Source: JADGHX01 sp035760965 | Lineage (GTDB): Bacteria; Pseudomonadota; Gammaproteobacteria; Steroidobacterales; Steroidobacteraceae | NCBI GenBank assembly: GCA_035760965.1 | Contig: DASTRY010000044.1 | Location: forward strand, 62,001 to 126,000 | Reading direction: 5' to 3' | Length of the DNA: 64,000 nucleotides | In this document: piece by piece, positions 1-9,602 of the stretch | Layout: each line of letters opens with the position of its first letter | How positions within the stretch are numbered: the stretch's first letter is position 1 | Position numbers and translations under genes: made by a program | Notes under the pieces: generated by a model | What the model was told of the DNA's origin: nothing | Seen by the model: the letters and a program-made list of their open reading frames with translations, nothing else | Databases searched by the model: none

Positions 1-1
1 C

Positions 2-136
2 GTCAAGCGGCCGGATCGGCAGATCAACTACGGCACGGGCGACGATGTGAGCGAGGAATCCATCGAGGATGCGCGTGTGCCGGTGAAGATCCGCTGGTAC
101 GGCAGCAGCTACATCGACGTGCCGATCCGCCGCTGA
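2..136 (+). CDS. C-terminal fragment of an unidentified protein
   Basis: The first 135 bases read as an open frame of 44 codons ending in TGA at 134-136; the start lies outside the window. The visible tail is polar and ends in SSYIDVPIRR. I do not recognise a family. The reading is supported only by the open frame and by the fact that the next gene, on the other strand, ends at 155, leaving a tight convergent junction. The two other forward frames are less convincing. Confidence 0.45.
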   Translation, partial: VKRPDRQINYGTGDDVSEESIEDARVPVKIRWYGSSYIDVPIRR

Positions 137-154
137 CCGCGCGATGCGGCGGCG

Positions 155-1372
155 CTACTGACTGACCAGTCGCATGAGCTGACCGGTGAGCCATCCGCCG
201 TAGGTGCCGAGCGCGTACCCGAGCACTGCGAGCAGCACGCCCACCGGCGCGAGCGCTGGATGAAAGGCCGCGGCCACGATGGGAGCGCTTGCCGGCCCGC
301 CGATGTTGGCCTGACTACCCACTGCGAGAAAGAAGGACGGTGCTCTCAGCACCCGCGCGACGACAATCAGCAGCACGGCGTGAAATGCGATCCACGTGAA
401 CCCGATGCCGAACAGCGTCGGATTCGTCAGCAGCGCGCGCACGTTCATCTGCATGCCGATCGTCGCGATCATCACGTAGAGCAACGCCGTGCCGATCTTG
501 GATGCGCCGGCGCCTTCCAGATTGCGCGCAGGGGTGAACGAGAGGACGAGACCGAACGTCGTCGCGAGCACGACGATCCAGAAGAAATCGCTCGCGAGCG
601 ACAGGCGCTCCGCCCACTGCGCACCCTTGAAGACCGCCGCGAGCGGCACGCCGAGCGCATGCGCCAGGCCGGTGGCGCCGAAGGCGAGCCCCAGAATGAA
701 CATCAGCTCCGCGAGGCTCGGAATGCGCGCGTGCTCCTTGCGAAAGCGTTCCATGCGCTCCGCGAGCGTCGCGATCGCGCTGCTGTCGGCGCCGAGCCGC
801 GCGTCAATGGCGCGGTGCTTGGCCGCCATCCACAGGAGCACGGCCATCCACAGGTACGAGATCAGCACGTCCACGGCGACCATCACGCCGAACACGTTGG
901 CGTCGATGTGGAAGACTTCCTTCATCGCGGCCTGGTTCGCGGCGCCGCCGATCCAGCTGCCGGCGATCGCCGTCATGCCGCGCCAGAGCTCCGCGTCGAC
1001 GGTCTGCGGCGCGATCAGCTTCCAGATGAGAAGCGCGACGGGACCGCCGAGCACCACACCGAGGCTCGCCGTGAGAAACAGCGCGAGTGCCTTGGGACCG
1101 AGTCGCAGTGTCGCGGGCAAATCCGTTGCGAGCGTCAGCAGCACGAGAATCGCGGGCAAGAGGTAGCGCGAGGAAACGAAGTAGAGCTGCGAATGCTCGC
1201 CGTCGATGAGGCCGAACGTGTTGTAGAGCGCCGGCACGAAATAGCAGAGGAGGAGGGCCGGCACGTAGCGATAGAACCGCTGCCAGAAAGGATGCGCCGA
1301 CTGCGTGGTCCAGAAGATGACGCCGAGGGTTGCGAGCAGCAGCCCCAGCAGAACCGCGTCGTTCTTGATCAC
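155..1372 (-). CDS. DUF819 family integral membrane protein
   Basis: A 405-residue polytopic membrane protein of the DUF819 (YjcL-like) family, a putative transporter of unknown substrate. About ten hydrophobic segments are visible, with conserved small-residue stretches such as GSWIGGAANQAAMKEVF in the middle and VGSQANIGGPASAPI near the C-terminus. The start is GTG at 1370-1372, overlapping the TAG stop of the upstream peptidase gene by one base (TAGTG), which implies translational coupling; an open frame continues upstream but only as antisense-like sequence inside the peptidase gene. It is the last gene of the leftward four-gene operon. Its placement behind a D-peptide hydrolase suggests that it moves a peptide or amino-acid product across the inner membrane; that role is inferred from context alone. 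Confidence 0.85.
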   Translation of the reverse strand: MIKNDAVLLGLLLATLGVIFWTTQSAHPFWQRFYRYVPALLLCYFVPALYNTFGLIDGEHSQLYFVSSRYLLPAILVLLTLATDLPATLRLGPKALALFLTASLGVVLGGPVALLIWKLIAPQTVDAELWRGMTAIAGSWIGGAANQAAMKEVFHIDANVFGVMVAVDVLISYLWMAVLLWMAAKHRAIDARLGADSSAIATLAERMERFRKEHARIPSLAELMFILGLAFGATGLAHALGVPLAAVFKGAQWAERLSLASDFFWIVVLATTFGLVLSFTPARNLEGAGASKIGTALLYVMIATIGMQMNVRALLTNPTLFGIGFTWIAFHAVLLIVVARVLRAPSFFLAVGSQANIGGPASAPIVAAAFHPALAPVGVLLAVLGYALGTYGGWLTGQLMRLVSQ

Positions 1373-4300
1373 TAGCTGTCGGCTCCCGGCAGGAAGAGGC
1401 GCGCGATGGCCAGCGCGGTTCGGTACGGCTCCGGCTCGTTGCGATTGGTCAGCACGATCACGGTCATGTGCCGCTGGGGATAGCGCACGATGACGTTGCG
1501 GAAGCCCAGCGTCTCGCCCGAATGCCAGAGCGTCTCGCCGGTAATGCGCCAGCCGAACCCGTAGGCGACGCTCGGGTTGTCGGTGCGCGTCGCCGGCGCG
1601 AAGGCCTGGGCGAGAGACGCTTTGTGCAGCAGGCGCTCGTCGTACAGCGCCGCGTCCCACTTCGCGAGGTCGTCGATGGAGGAGTAGATCCCGCCGTCGC
1701 CCAGCACCGCGCTGGTGGAGCTCTGATCCGTGCGACGCCACTCGCTGCCGTTCTGGCTATAGCCGAACGCGCGAGTCGCCACGGTCGAAACCCCTTCCTC
1801 GAAGGCCACCGTGTCCTTCATGCCGAGGGGCTCGAACATGTGCTCGCGCAGGAAGGTGGCGAAGCGTTGGGCGGACGCTTTCTCCACGATGAGCGCGAGC
1901 AGCGCGTAGCCCGTATTGCTGTAGCGATAGCTCGTGCCGGGCGCGAAGTACGTCCGGTCCTGCTTTTCGAGGATGCGCAGGACGTCGGCGTCGTGGACCT
2001 GCGGTGCTGCGTCGGCAACGAAATCTTCGTAGTCGATCAGTCCCCCGGTGTGCGTCAGCAGGTGTCGGATCGTGACGGCTTGGGCCGCGGGTGGCAGCGT
2101 CGGCAGCCACGTGCGGATCGATTCATCGAGGCGCAACTTGCCCGCTTCGGCGAGCAGCAGGATGGACGCGGCAGTGAACTGCTTCGTCATCGAGGCGAGT
2201 CGATAGTTCGTCGCCGGTGTCGCGGGGATGTGATCCTCGAGATTTGCCAGACCGTACGAGCGGCGCACGATCGGCTTGCCGTCTCGCAGGACGAGCACCG
2301 AAGCGCCCGGGACGTTGCCCGTGTAGTCGCGCATGAGCGCGTCGATGCGCGAGAGCACCTCGCGCTCACTGAGCCGCGCGATCTCGGGCTGGGGCTTGCA
2401 GCTGCCGATGCGCGTGAAGTGCAGGTCTTCGTAGTCGGAGCTGAAATCGGCGTCGGGGTCGGTCTTCGCGAGCGTCAGCGTGATGGGCTTGCCCGCATGG
2501 AAGGTGAGCCAGGGTTCGACGTCGACACTTTCGTCTTCCCAATCGACCAGATAGCGATCGCCGACGCGCATGACGTCGCCCGTCATCAGCGGCGATTTGG
2601 CGGAACTGAACCGCACGTGACCGCCGCGCTCGCAGATCGAGACGGCGCCAAACCACGGATCGCGATACTCGCCGAGCCACTGCGCCAGCGCGGCAGGCGA
2701 GGCGAGCTCGCGCGGTGAGGTGGACACGGTGCTTGCGGTCTGCGTCTTCGCTGCATGCTCCTGTTCGAGCTGCTCGATGTACCAGCCGACTGGCGGCGCC
2801 TTACCCGGCGCGGTGAACTGCTCGACCAGCGCTTGATTCAGCACCAGGCGGGCGTCCGATCCCTCGCCGTTCATCAGGAACACGAAGCCCGCCTTCTTTT
2901 CGGGCAGCAGCGTGAGGGCCGAGTACATGCCGGAGAGTGTGCCCGTGTGCGCGACGCGCAGCACGCCGTCGACATCGGAGAGCCGCCACCCGTAGCCGTA
3001 TGCGGAGAAATGGCCGTGATCCCAGCGCCGCTGGCGATCGGAAAGCGGCATCGGCGTGTAGGGAGTCCAGAGCGCATCGCGCTGAGCGGCGCTCAGCCAT
3101 GGGCGATCCTTTCCCGGCGGCGTGACGTTCGGATCGAGCCACATGCGTGCCCACGTCAGCATGTCGTTCAGGCTGCAGCGAACGCCGCCGGCAGCGGCCG
3201 ACGTGATGGCCGGGATCACCGCGTCGTCGCGTCTCAACACGACATTGCGATCGCCCTCCCACATGTGCGGCTGGGCGACGTTGCCCACCTCGTCGCGACG
3301 CCATTCGCCGACCTGGCAGCGCGTGAGTCCGACCGGCTCGAACAGCTCGCGACGCACAAGTTGCTCGTACGGCATCCCAGCTGCCGCCGCAGCCACTTCG
3401 CCGGCGACGATGTACAGCAGATTGTCGTAGTCGTAGTGCGAGCGAAAGCTGCTCTTGGGTTTCAGATATTGCAGGCCGGCGATGACATCCGCTCGCGTGA
3501 ACAGGTTCGGCTCCGGCCACAACATCAGATCGCCGGCGCCTTCGGGCAGCCCGCTGTTGTGAACGAGCAGGTCGCGGACCTGCATCTCGCGCGTGACCCA
3601 CGGGTCGCTCATGCGAAAGTCGGGCAGGTATTTCGTGACCGGATCGGTCCACGCGAGCTTGCCCGCATCGACGAGTCGCGCCAGCACGCCCGTCGTCATC
3701 GCCTTCGTGTTCGAAGCGATCTTGAACAGCGTATCCCGTGTGATCGGTTGACCGCCGCCGGCGACGAGCTCGCCCGCCGTGCGCGTATAGGTCACCTTGC
3801 CATCTTCGATGACGCCGAGCGCCAGGCCGGGCAGGTGATAGTGCGTCATCACTGCATCGAAGATCGCGTCGAACGCCGGCTTTCGGGCGACCGCGGGCGC
3901 TTGCGCGGCGAGCTCCACTTCGTGCCACACGCGCAGCAGATTGCCGCTCCAGAGTTGCGCGATCTGCGCATCCGTGAAGCCTCGTTTCCGCAGCCCCGCG
4001 GTGACGTTCCGCGTCTCGCTGGCGTCGTTCCATCCTTGAATACCGCCGCCGCCGTCGAAGTCGGACGCGATGCCGACGTGATCGATGCCGGCCACCGCGA
4101 CGGCGTGCTGGATGTGGTCGAGATAGTCGTCGAGCGTCGCGAGCGGATACTCCCGGTCGAGGCGCTTCATGCCTTCCTGATAGGCCGGCAGGTACTCGTG
4201 CTTGGCGCTGTCGAACTCGCTATCACCGGCTTGGCGCGCGATCGCGTTTTCCAGCGCTTTCTCGGCGGCGTCGCGGGCCGGGTCGAGCTTCAGGAAGCCG

Positions 4301-5058
4301 GTGTACGCGACCATCTGGATCACGCCGCCCTTGGCCGCAATCGCGCGCATCAGATCGTCGGGCAGGTTGCGCGCATGATTCGTAAGCGCGCGTGCGGAGG
4401 AGTGGGACGCGATGATCGGCGCGCTGGACACCCGCAACACGTCGCGCACGCACGCATCCGACGAGTGCGAGACGTCCACCATCATGCCGAGCGCATTCGC
4501 GCGTCGGACCACCGATTCGCCGAACGCGCTGAGTCCCACGTCCGGCGGTGCCGGCTTGTCGCCGAGCTCCTCGATCGTGCCGGAGCTCGTGCAGATGTCG
4601 TTGTGTCCCGTGTGCGTGAGGCCGATATAGCGCGCGCCGCGTGCGTAGAGCGCATCGAGGCGCGCGAGGTCCTTGCCGATGACGAAGCCGTTCTCGATGC
4701 CCATCATCGCGGAGAGCCGGCCTGCCGCGTGATTCGCGCGCACCTCGTCGGGCGTGCTCGCAAGCCGGATGCGATCGGGATACTTCGCGACCATCCGCTC
4801 GATGGCCGACACCTTCCGTTCGGCCGCCGCGAACGCCTTTTCGTAGCCCTCGGGCGTGCGCGGACCCTGCTCGACGAAGATGACGAAGAACGCGGCGTCG
4901 AGCCCGCCGCGTCGCATCTTCGGCAGATCGACCTTGAGCTCCGTGTCCGTGCCCGGGTCGAAGCGCGCCTCGCGCATGTACGTGCGCGGAATGTCGACGT
5001 GCGTATCGAGCGTGAGCGGGCGTGGGGCGACGCACGCCGTCGTGCTCAGAGCGAGCAC
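1372..5058 (-). CDS. Three-domain peptidase: M19 membrane dipeptidase fused to two S12 beta-lactamase-like domains
   Basis: A 1228-residue protein with three catalytic modules. Residues ~15-385 are an M19 (renal-type) dipeptidase with the zinc-ligand motifs HVD (H20, D22), GIENG, VDVSHSSD, ASHSS and SDFDGGG. Residues ~395-790 are a class C beta-lactamase/S12 domain with SNTK (S449, K452), YDN and HTG, followed by a DUF3471-like tail. Residues ~900-1228 are a second S12 domain with SMTK (S956, K959), YSN and HSG. M19 enzymes typically cleave L,D-dipeptides and S12 enzymes include D-aminopeptidases and DD-carboxypeptidases, so the whole suggests stepwise breakdown of D-residue peptides. The N-terminus ends a hydrophobic run at a cysteine (C9), like a lipoprotein. 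The GTG at 5058 cuts this run short; the frame is open further upstream to a CTG at 5088 that overlaps the receptor's TGA stop, so the true start may lie there. Confidence 0.9.
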   Translation of the reverse strand: MLALSTTACVAPRPLTLDTHVDIPRTYMREARFDPGTDTELKVDLPKMRRGGLDAAFFVIFVEQGPRTPEGYEKAFAAAERKVSAIERMVAKYPDRIRLASTPDEVRANHAAGRLSAMMGIENGFVIGKDLARLDALYARGARYIGLTHTGHNDICTSSGTIEELGDKPAPPDVGLSAFGESVVRRANALGMMVDVSHSSDACVRDVLRVSSAPIIASHSSARALTNHARNLPDDLMRAIAAKGGVIQMVAYTGFLKLDPARDAAEKALENAIARQAGDSEFDSAKHEYLPAYQEGMKRLDREYPLATLDDYLDHIQHAVAVAGIDHVGIASDFDGGGGIQGWNDASETRNVTAGLRKRGFTDAQIAQLWSGNLLRVWHEVELAAQAPAVARKPAFDAIFDAVMTHYHLPGLALGVIEDGKVTYTRTAGELVAGGGQPITRDTLFKIASNTKAMTTGVLARLVDAGKLAWTDPVTKYLPDFRMSDPWVTREMQVRDLLVHNSGLPEGAGDLMLWPEPNLFTRADVIAGLQYLKPKSSFRSHYDYDNLLYIVAGEVAAAAAGMPYEQLVRRELFEPVGLTRCQVGEWRRDEVGNVAQPHMWEGDRNVVLRRDDAVIPAITSAAAGGVRCSLNDMLTWARMWLDPNVTPPGKDRPWLSAAQRDALWTPYTPMPLSDRQRRWDHGHFSAYGYGWRLSDVDGVLRVAHTGTLSGMYSALTLLPEKKAGFVFLMNGEGSDARLVLNQALVEQFTAPGKAPPVGWYIEQLEQEHAAKTQTASTVSTSPRELASPAALAQWLGEYRDPWFGAVSICERGGHVRFSSAKSPLMTGDVMRVGDRYLVDWEDESVDVEPWLTFHAGKPITLTLAKTDPDADFSSDYEDLHFTRIGSCKPQPEIARLSEREVLSRIDALMRDYTGNVPGASVLVLRDGKPIVRRSYGLANLEDHIPATPATNYRLASMTKQFTAASILLLAEAGKLRLDESIRTWLPTLPPAAQAVTIRHLLTHTGGLIDYEDFVADAAPQVHDADVLRILEKQDRTYFAPGTSYRYSNTGYALLALIVEKASAQRFATFLREHMFEPLGMKDTVAFEEGVSTVATRAFGYSQNGSEWRRTDQSSTSAVLGDGGIYSSIDDLAKWDAALYDERLLHKASLAQAFAPATRTDNPSVAYGFGWRITGETLWHSGETLGFRNVIVRYPQRHMTVIVLTNRNEPEPYRTALAIARLFLPGADS

Positions 5059-5084
5059 GACGGCGGCCGGAGCGAGCGGGTTCC

Positions 5085-8048
5085 TCAGAATTTCACCTGC
5101 AACGTGAGCTGACCGTAGCGCGGCGTCGAGTACGTGATCGGCACGCCGTACGTGTCGCTCCGGAAGCCCGGGACCGTCGAATCGAGCTGCTCATCGACCT
5201 CGAGCGCGCGCTCCTGATTCAGCAGATTGTAAACCGCGAGCTTCACTTGTACCGCGGCCGATCTGAAGACGTGCTGCCAGGTGACGTTGGCATCGATGTT
5301 GTAGGTCCACGGCGTGCGGCCGCCCGAGCCGCGCTTGAAGAGCTGGTAGACCGCATCCGTCGACGAATCGCAGTTGGCCGTGCAGATGAAGAAGCTGTGA
5401 TACGTCGTGTCGTCGAACGGGTTCGCTTCGCCGAAGGCGCTGATTGGCCGGCCGGACTGCAGGTCCATGGTGAGGCCGACGCGCCAGTCGCTGAGAAAGC
5501 CGTACGAGCCGCGCAGCTTGAACTGGTGGCGATGGTCGTTCGGCAAGTAGCCGATGGCCCCGTAGTTCACGAACGGATCGTCGAAGTTCTCCGTGCGGCC
5601 GGTATCGCCGAACCCCGTGTCGGTGTTGACGGGACCTTCGGTGTTGCCGCGGCTGAAGGCGAGCGTGTAAGCCGCATTCAGCGACCACTTCCCATCCCAC
5701 GCGCGATCGATCTGGAGCTCGAGCGCCTTGTAGTCGCGGCGCGGCTTGGGAAAGCCCATGTCGCCGACGTAGTTGCCGTCGGCATCGTAGAGCGCCCAGC
5801 CCGCGCGAGCGGTGTCGACGGTGACGAACGCGTCGTTCACGCCGTCGCAGTCGGTGTCGGAGAAGACCGTGACGTTCTTGCCCGGATTGGCCATGACGAA
5901 GCCCTGATAGACAGGCTCGCCGCCGCACATGACGCCCGTCGAGCTGATCTCCATGTCGTCGATGGCGTTGTGCAGCTTGCGATAGGTGCCGCGCAGACCC
6001 CACGACCACTTCTCGTCGATCATGGTCTGGAAACCGAGGATCAGCTCGTCCTGGAAGACCGGATCCATGTCCTTGTCGACTTCGCCGCGCAGGTCGCCGA
6101 CCGTGCCGTCGCCCTGCGAGGTGTCCACGCCGCCGACTTGCGGGCCGAGGATGGGCCGCTGCTTCGTCACGCCGTTGTACGTGAAGCTCTCGAAGCCGTT
6201 GAACACGTACCACGTACGCGCGTCGAGGAAGCCGCCGGCCTGCTTGATGTTGATGACGTTCGCCACGGGCAGAAAGTAGCGCCCGGCGTTGCCGAAGAGC
6301 TTCGTGCGGCCATCGCCCTTCATGTCGAACGAGAAGCCGAAGCGCGGCGCCAGCATGTTGTCCATCTTGATGTAGGAGTCGCCGTCGGAGTTTCTGTTGT
6401 CGAACGCTTCGAGGCGCAGGCCCGCATTCAGCACGAGGCGCGGCGTGATCGACCAGTTGTCCTCCAAGTAGTACGCGGAGTTGATCGTCTCGAACGTGCC
6501 GTTCACCTCGTTCTGACGGGTGCGGACGAACTCGGTGACGCCCGCGGGGCGCGGCGCGCCGTTCTCGAGGGTCGGCGCGACCACGCGGCGCACCTCGTAG
6601 AGCAGACGATCCGGCCCGGGATAGTACTGGCTGTGGTCCGACGTGTTGTTCTCGTGATCGAGCCCGAAGCGCACCTGATGCTGCCCGAGGCTCCACTCGA
6701 AATCGAGACGGGCCTCCTTGCGGGTGTCCTCGCGTGCCGTGATCGAGGACGTGGTGGTGCACCCGATGTCGACCGCGCTGGCGCCGCGCAGGTCGCGGAT
6801 GCGATTGCACTGGAGATCGTTCTGCCCGTAGTTCGAGGCCTGGCGCTGGTTCTCGCCGTACAGCACCTTGCCGGACAGCGAGCTCGTCAGATACGCCGTG
6901 TAGGTGGCGGCCCAGTTGCGGCCGCCGCTCTTGGAGAAGGTGGTGTTCAGTTGCTGCTGGCGCTCGCCGGTCGTCGAATCGAATCCATACACGTCGGTCG
7001 TCTGCGTGTTCTTGTCCGAGAAGGCGAGCAGCTCGAGCAGATTGCGGTCGTTGATCTGCCAGTCGACCTTGGCGCCGTAGAAGCCGTCGTCCGAGGCCGC
7101 GTCGAAGAAATTGTTGCCCGCATCGTCCGTGTTCACCGGACGATAGTCGCGGAACTCGTACAGCGCGAAGAAGAACAGCTTGTCGCGGATGATCGGCCCG
7201 GACGCATAGACGTCGTAATTGCCGCGGTTGTACTTGTCGTGGCTGCCGTACACGCCGGGGAAATCCGACTTGCGAGTCTGCAGGAAGTCCGGCTCCCACG
7301 TGATCTCGCTGCCGAACTCGAATTCGTTGGTGCCGGAGCGGGTGACGGCGTTGATGACGCCGCCGGTCGTGCGGCCGAACTCCACCGAGTAGCCGCCGGT
7401 CTTGACCTGAAATTCCTTGTAGAACGCATACGGGACGGTGGATGCGCCGATGCGGTTGTAGAAGTCGGTGACGTTCAGGCCGTTGATGTAGATCGTGTTC
7501 TCCGCGACCGACGAGCCGCCGAAGGAGAGTCCCGAAGTGCCGCCGAACGTGTGCCCCTTGCTGATCCCCGGCGCGAGCAGCGCGACGGAGAGCAAGTTGC
7601 GCTCGACGGGGAGCCGTTCGAGCTCATCGCGCGAGACGTTCGTCGCGATCTCGGTCGACTTCACATCGACCGCGGTGATGATGCGCGAGCCGACGACGTT
7701 GACCACGTCCAGGGTTTCGGCGAGCGCGAGATCGGCCGTGGTCGCGGCGCCCAGACTGACCGTCACCGCGTTCAGGCTGCCGAGGCTCTTGCCGTCCTTC
7801 GTCGCCTCGACTTCATACGTGCCGACCGGCAGATAGGGAAAGCGATAGAACCCGTCCGCATCCGCTTTCACCGTGCGCGTGAATCCCGTCGCCGGATTGC
7901 GCACGACGACCTCGGCGCCGCTCACCGCTTGGCGGTTCTCCGACGTCACATGGCCGATGAGCGAGCCGTCCCCGCTCGCGGCGTAGGCGGTCGTGGCGCC
8001 GGCCAGCGCGAGCAGGATGGCCGCGCGCATGAGTGTGTTCTTCTTCAT
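5085..8048 (-). CDS. Oar-type TonB-dependent receptor with carboxypeptidase-regulatory-like N-terminal domain
   Basis: A 987-residue outer-membrane receptor. A signal peptide (cleavage after TTAYA) is followed by a carboxypeptidase-regulatory-like beta-sandwich at ~30-110 (GHVTSENRQAVSGAEVVV), a plug domain at ~120-240 (including GGVINAVTRSGTNEFEFG) and a C-terminal barrel ending in the aromatic residue expected for Bam recognition (QVKF). ATG at 8046-8048 is preceded by GGGGAGG. The Oar/SusC-like architecture is known for peptide and protein-fragment import. It lies 24 bp downstream of the transglutaminase-like gene and directly upstream of the M19-S12-S12 peptidase, so it is the likely outer-membrane entry point for the peptides this locus consumes. 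Substrate identity is inferred from neighbours. Confidence 0.92.
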   Translation of the reverse strand: MKKNTLMRAAILLALAGATTAYAASGDGSLIGHVTSENRQAVSGAEVVVRNPATGFTRTVKADADGFYRFPYLPVGTYEVEATKDGKSLGSLNAVTVSLGAATTADLALAETLDVVNVVGSRIITAVDVKSTEIATNVSRDELERLPVERNLLSVALLAPGISKGHTFGGTSGLSFGGSSVAENTIYINGLNVTDFYNRIGASTVPYAFYKEFQVKTGGYSVEFGRTTGGVINAVTRSGTNEFEFGSEITWEPDFLQTRKSDFPGVYGSHDKYNRGNYDVYASGPIIRDKLFFFALYEFRDYRPVNTDDAGNNFFDAASDDGFYGAKVDWQINDRNLLELLAFSDKNTQTTDVYGFDSTTGERQQQLNTTFSKSGGRNWAATYTAYLTSSLSGKVLYGENQRQASNYGQNDLQCNRIRDLRGASAVDIGCTTTSSITAREDTRKEARLDFEWSLGQHQVRFGLDHENNTSDHSQYYPGPDRLLYEVRRVVAPTLENGAPRPAGVTEFVRTRQNEVNGTFETINSAYYLEDNWSITPRLVLNAGLRLEAFDNRNSDGDSYIKMDNMLAPRFGFSFDMKGDGRTKLFGNAGRYFLPVANVINIKQAGGFLDARTWYVFNGFESFTYNGVTKQRPILGPQVGGVDTSQGDGTVGDLRGEVDKDMDPVFQDELILGFQTMIDEKWSWGLRGTYRKLHNAIDDMEISSTGVMCGGEPVYQGFVMANPGKNVTVFSDTDCDGVNDAFVTVDTARAGWALYDADGNYVGDMGFPKPRRDYKALELQIDRAWDGKWSLNAAYTLAFSRGNTEGPVNTDTGFGDTGRTENFDDPFVNYGAIGYLPNDHRHQFKLRGSYGFLSDWRVGLTMDLQSGRPISAFGEANPFDDTTYHSFFICTANCDSSTDAVYQLFKRGSGGRTPWTYNIDANVTWQHVFRSAAVQVKLAVYNLLNQERALEVDEQLDSTVPGFRSDTYGVPITYSTPRYGQLTLQVKF

Positions 8049-8072
8049 AGCATCCTCCCCGAAAATTCGCCG

Positions 8073-9602
8073 TCACCGTTGGGTGGCGAGCACGTGCGCC
8101 TCGAAGTCGTAATCCCACTGATCGAAATAGAGATTGCCGCCGCGCCACTCGACCTCGCCGCGCTGCGAGTCGACGGTCTCGGAGCGGAAGTGCCGTTTGG
8201 CCGGCACGAGCGGCTGGCTGTAGTCGTCGTTGAACGCGATCCGATAGGCGTCGAGACCGCCGAGATAGAAGCCGTCGAGCTGCGCATCGCCCGAGTCCAG
8301 GCGGCCGAAGGTCACGTCCATCGGCACCCAGCCGTACGGAGCGAGGTACAGCCAGCCCCAGTCGTGCATGTTGTTGTAGTCGCCGTCGGAGTAGACCCAG
8401 CCCGACTGCCAGCGCGCCGGAATGCCGTTCAACCGCAGCAAGGTCATCAGCAGCAGCGTTTGCTGCCCGCAATCCGCGTGGCCCGCGTGCAGGGCGTAGT
8501 CGCTGATGTTGGTGATCGTCGAATACTCGCGCGCGCCGGCCCACGGGATGCGGTCGACTGCCGCGAACAACTTCTGCGCGATCCGGTACGGATTCTTTTC
8601 ATCGCCGACGATCTCGCGCGAGAACCGACGGATGTCGTCCGTGAAGACGATGTGCGGCGGGCGCTCGGCGACATACTTGGCGAGCGCAGGTGTCGCCGGC
8701 GCCGGAACCACCTTGTCAGGGTCGATGGGGTTGTACTGTGCGAAGACCGTGAGCTCGTAGGTGATCGAGAACTTCGTGGGCTTGCCTGCTACGGCCGGCT
8801 GCTCGAGATAGACGGTGCGCTGAAGCGCGCTCTCGGGCGCAAGCGTGTGCTGGCGCGGCGTGCTCTCGATCAGACGCACGTTCTCTTGCTGTCCCGGCAG
8901 CGCGCGCGGAAACGGCAGCCATGCGCGCAGCGTTTCGCCGGCCGGCGCTGCGTCGGGGTTCACCGTGATCGAGTACGTCACCCGGACATGGCGGGGCGCG
9001 ACGCTGTGCTTGCCCGTCGCCAAGGCTTGCTCGCGCACCTCGCGGTGATGCGCGTTCGCCCGCTCCATCGGCCCGTCGGTCCATGCGGGCGTCGAGCTGT
9101 TACGGCGTGCCAGCGCCGCGGGACTGAGATGAAAGAGATTCGAGGGTGCGCGCTTGAAGTAGAGCGTGCGTCCGTCGATGACCTCGTGCTCGAGAAGGCC
9201 CGCAGCGTCCCAGGCGGCAAATTCGGCGGGGGTGAGATCCGGAATCTGCCGCCTGAGACGTGCCTGTGCGTCGGCCGCCGTCAGGGTGAAATCGAGCCGG
9301 ATGCGTCGCATGCGCTCGCGCTCGAATGCGAGCTGCTCGCGCTGTCCTGCGGAAAGAGAGGGTGTCGCGAGAGCGGCGGCGATGCGGGCTTCGGCATTTG
9401 CGAAGTGGCCGGAATCGATCAGCGCGCGCACCTCGGTGAGCGGATCGGAGGCAGCCGTCGAGCCGGCGCCACATACGGCGGCAGGGCCGCCGAGGAACAC
9501 TGCGATCAGTGCTGCTCGAAGCTCCCCGCGAAGCGATGACGGTCTGGAAACTTGCGCGTCTTTCACGGTGCACACGCCGCCTTGGTCGCTGCTGTGTAAC
9601 AT
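8073..9602 (-). CDS. Exported transglutaminase-like (Cys-His-Asp) protein
   Basis: A 509-residue protein with a hydrophobic N-terminal segment (RAALIAVFLGGPAAVCG) and a transglutaminase-like core in its last 200 residues. The catalytic triad is visible as HADCGQQT (C378), NMHDWGW and VPMDVTF. Bacterial members of this superfamily are usually proteases or amidases rather than cross-linkers. It is the first gene of the leftward operon and divergent from the NlpC/P60 gene. ATG at 9602 has no clear ribosome site; a GTG at 9566 behind AAGGCGG also gives a plausible signal peptide and may be the real start. Role inferred: initial cleavage of cell-surface or periplasmic peptides before or after uptake through the adjacent receptor. 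Confidence 0.8.
   Translation of the reverse strand: MLHSSDQGGVCTVKDAQVSRPSSLRGELRAALIAVFLGGPAAVCGAGSTAASDPLTEVRALIDSGHFANAEARIAAALATPSLSAGQREQLAFERERMRRIRLDFTLTAADAQARLRRQIPDLTPAEFAAWDAAGLLEHEVIDGRTLYFKRAPSNLFHLSPAALARRNSSTPAWTDGPMERANAHHREVREQALATGKHSVAPRHVRVTYSITVNPDAAPAGETLRAWLPFPRALPGQQENVRLIESTPRQHTLAPESALQRTVYLEQPAVAGKPTKFSITYELTVFAQYNPIDPDKVVPAPATPALAKYVAERPPHIVFTDDIRRFSREIVGDEKNPYRIAQKLFAAVDRIPWAGAREYSTITNISDYALHAGHADCGQQTLLLMTLLRLNGIPARWQSGWVYSDGDYNNMHDWGWLYLAPYGWVPMDVTFGRLDSGDAQLDGFYLGGLDAYRIAFNDDYSQPLVPAKRHFRSETVDSQRGEVEWRGGNLYFDQWDYDFEAHVLATQR

Noticed and set aside
2755..5112. A 785-codon plus-strand open frame opposite the M19-S12-S12 gene
   Set aside because: Antisense shadow of a protein with three recognisable catalytic domains.
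5022..9539. A 1505-codon plus-strand open frame opposite the TonB receptor and transglutaminase genes
   Set aside because: Composition is Arg/His/Val/Glu-rich without any domain, and it is exactly antisense to well-conserved proteins; a by-product of high GC content.
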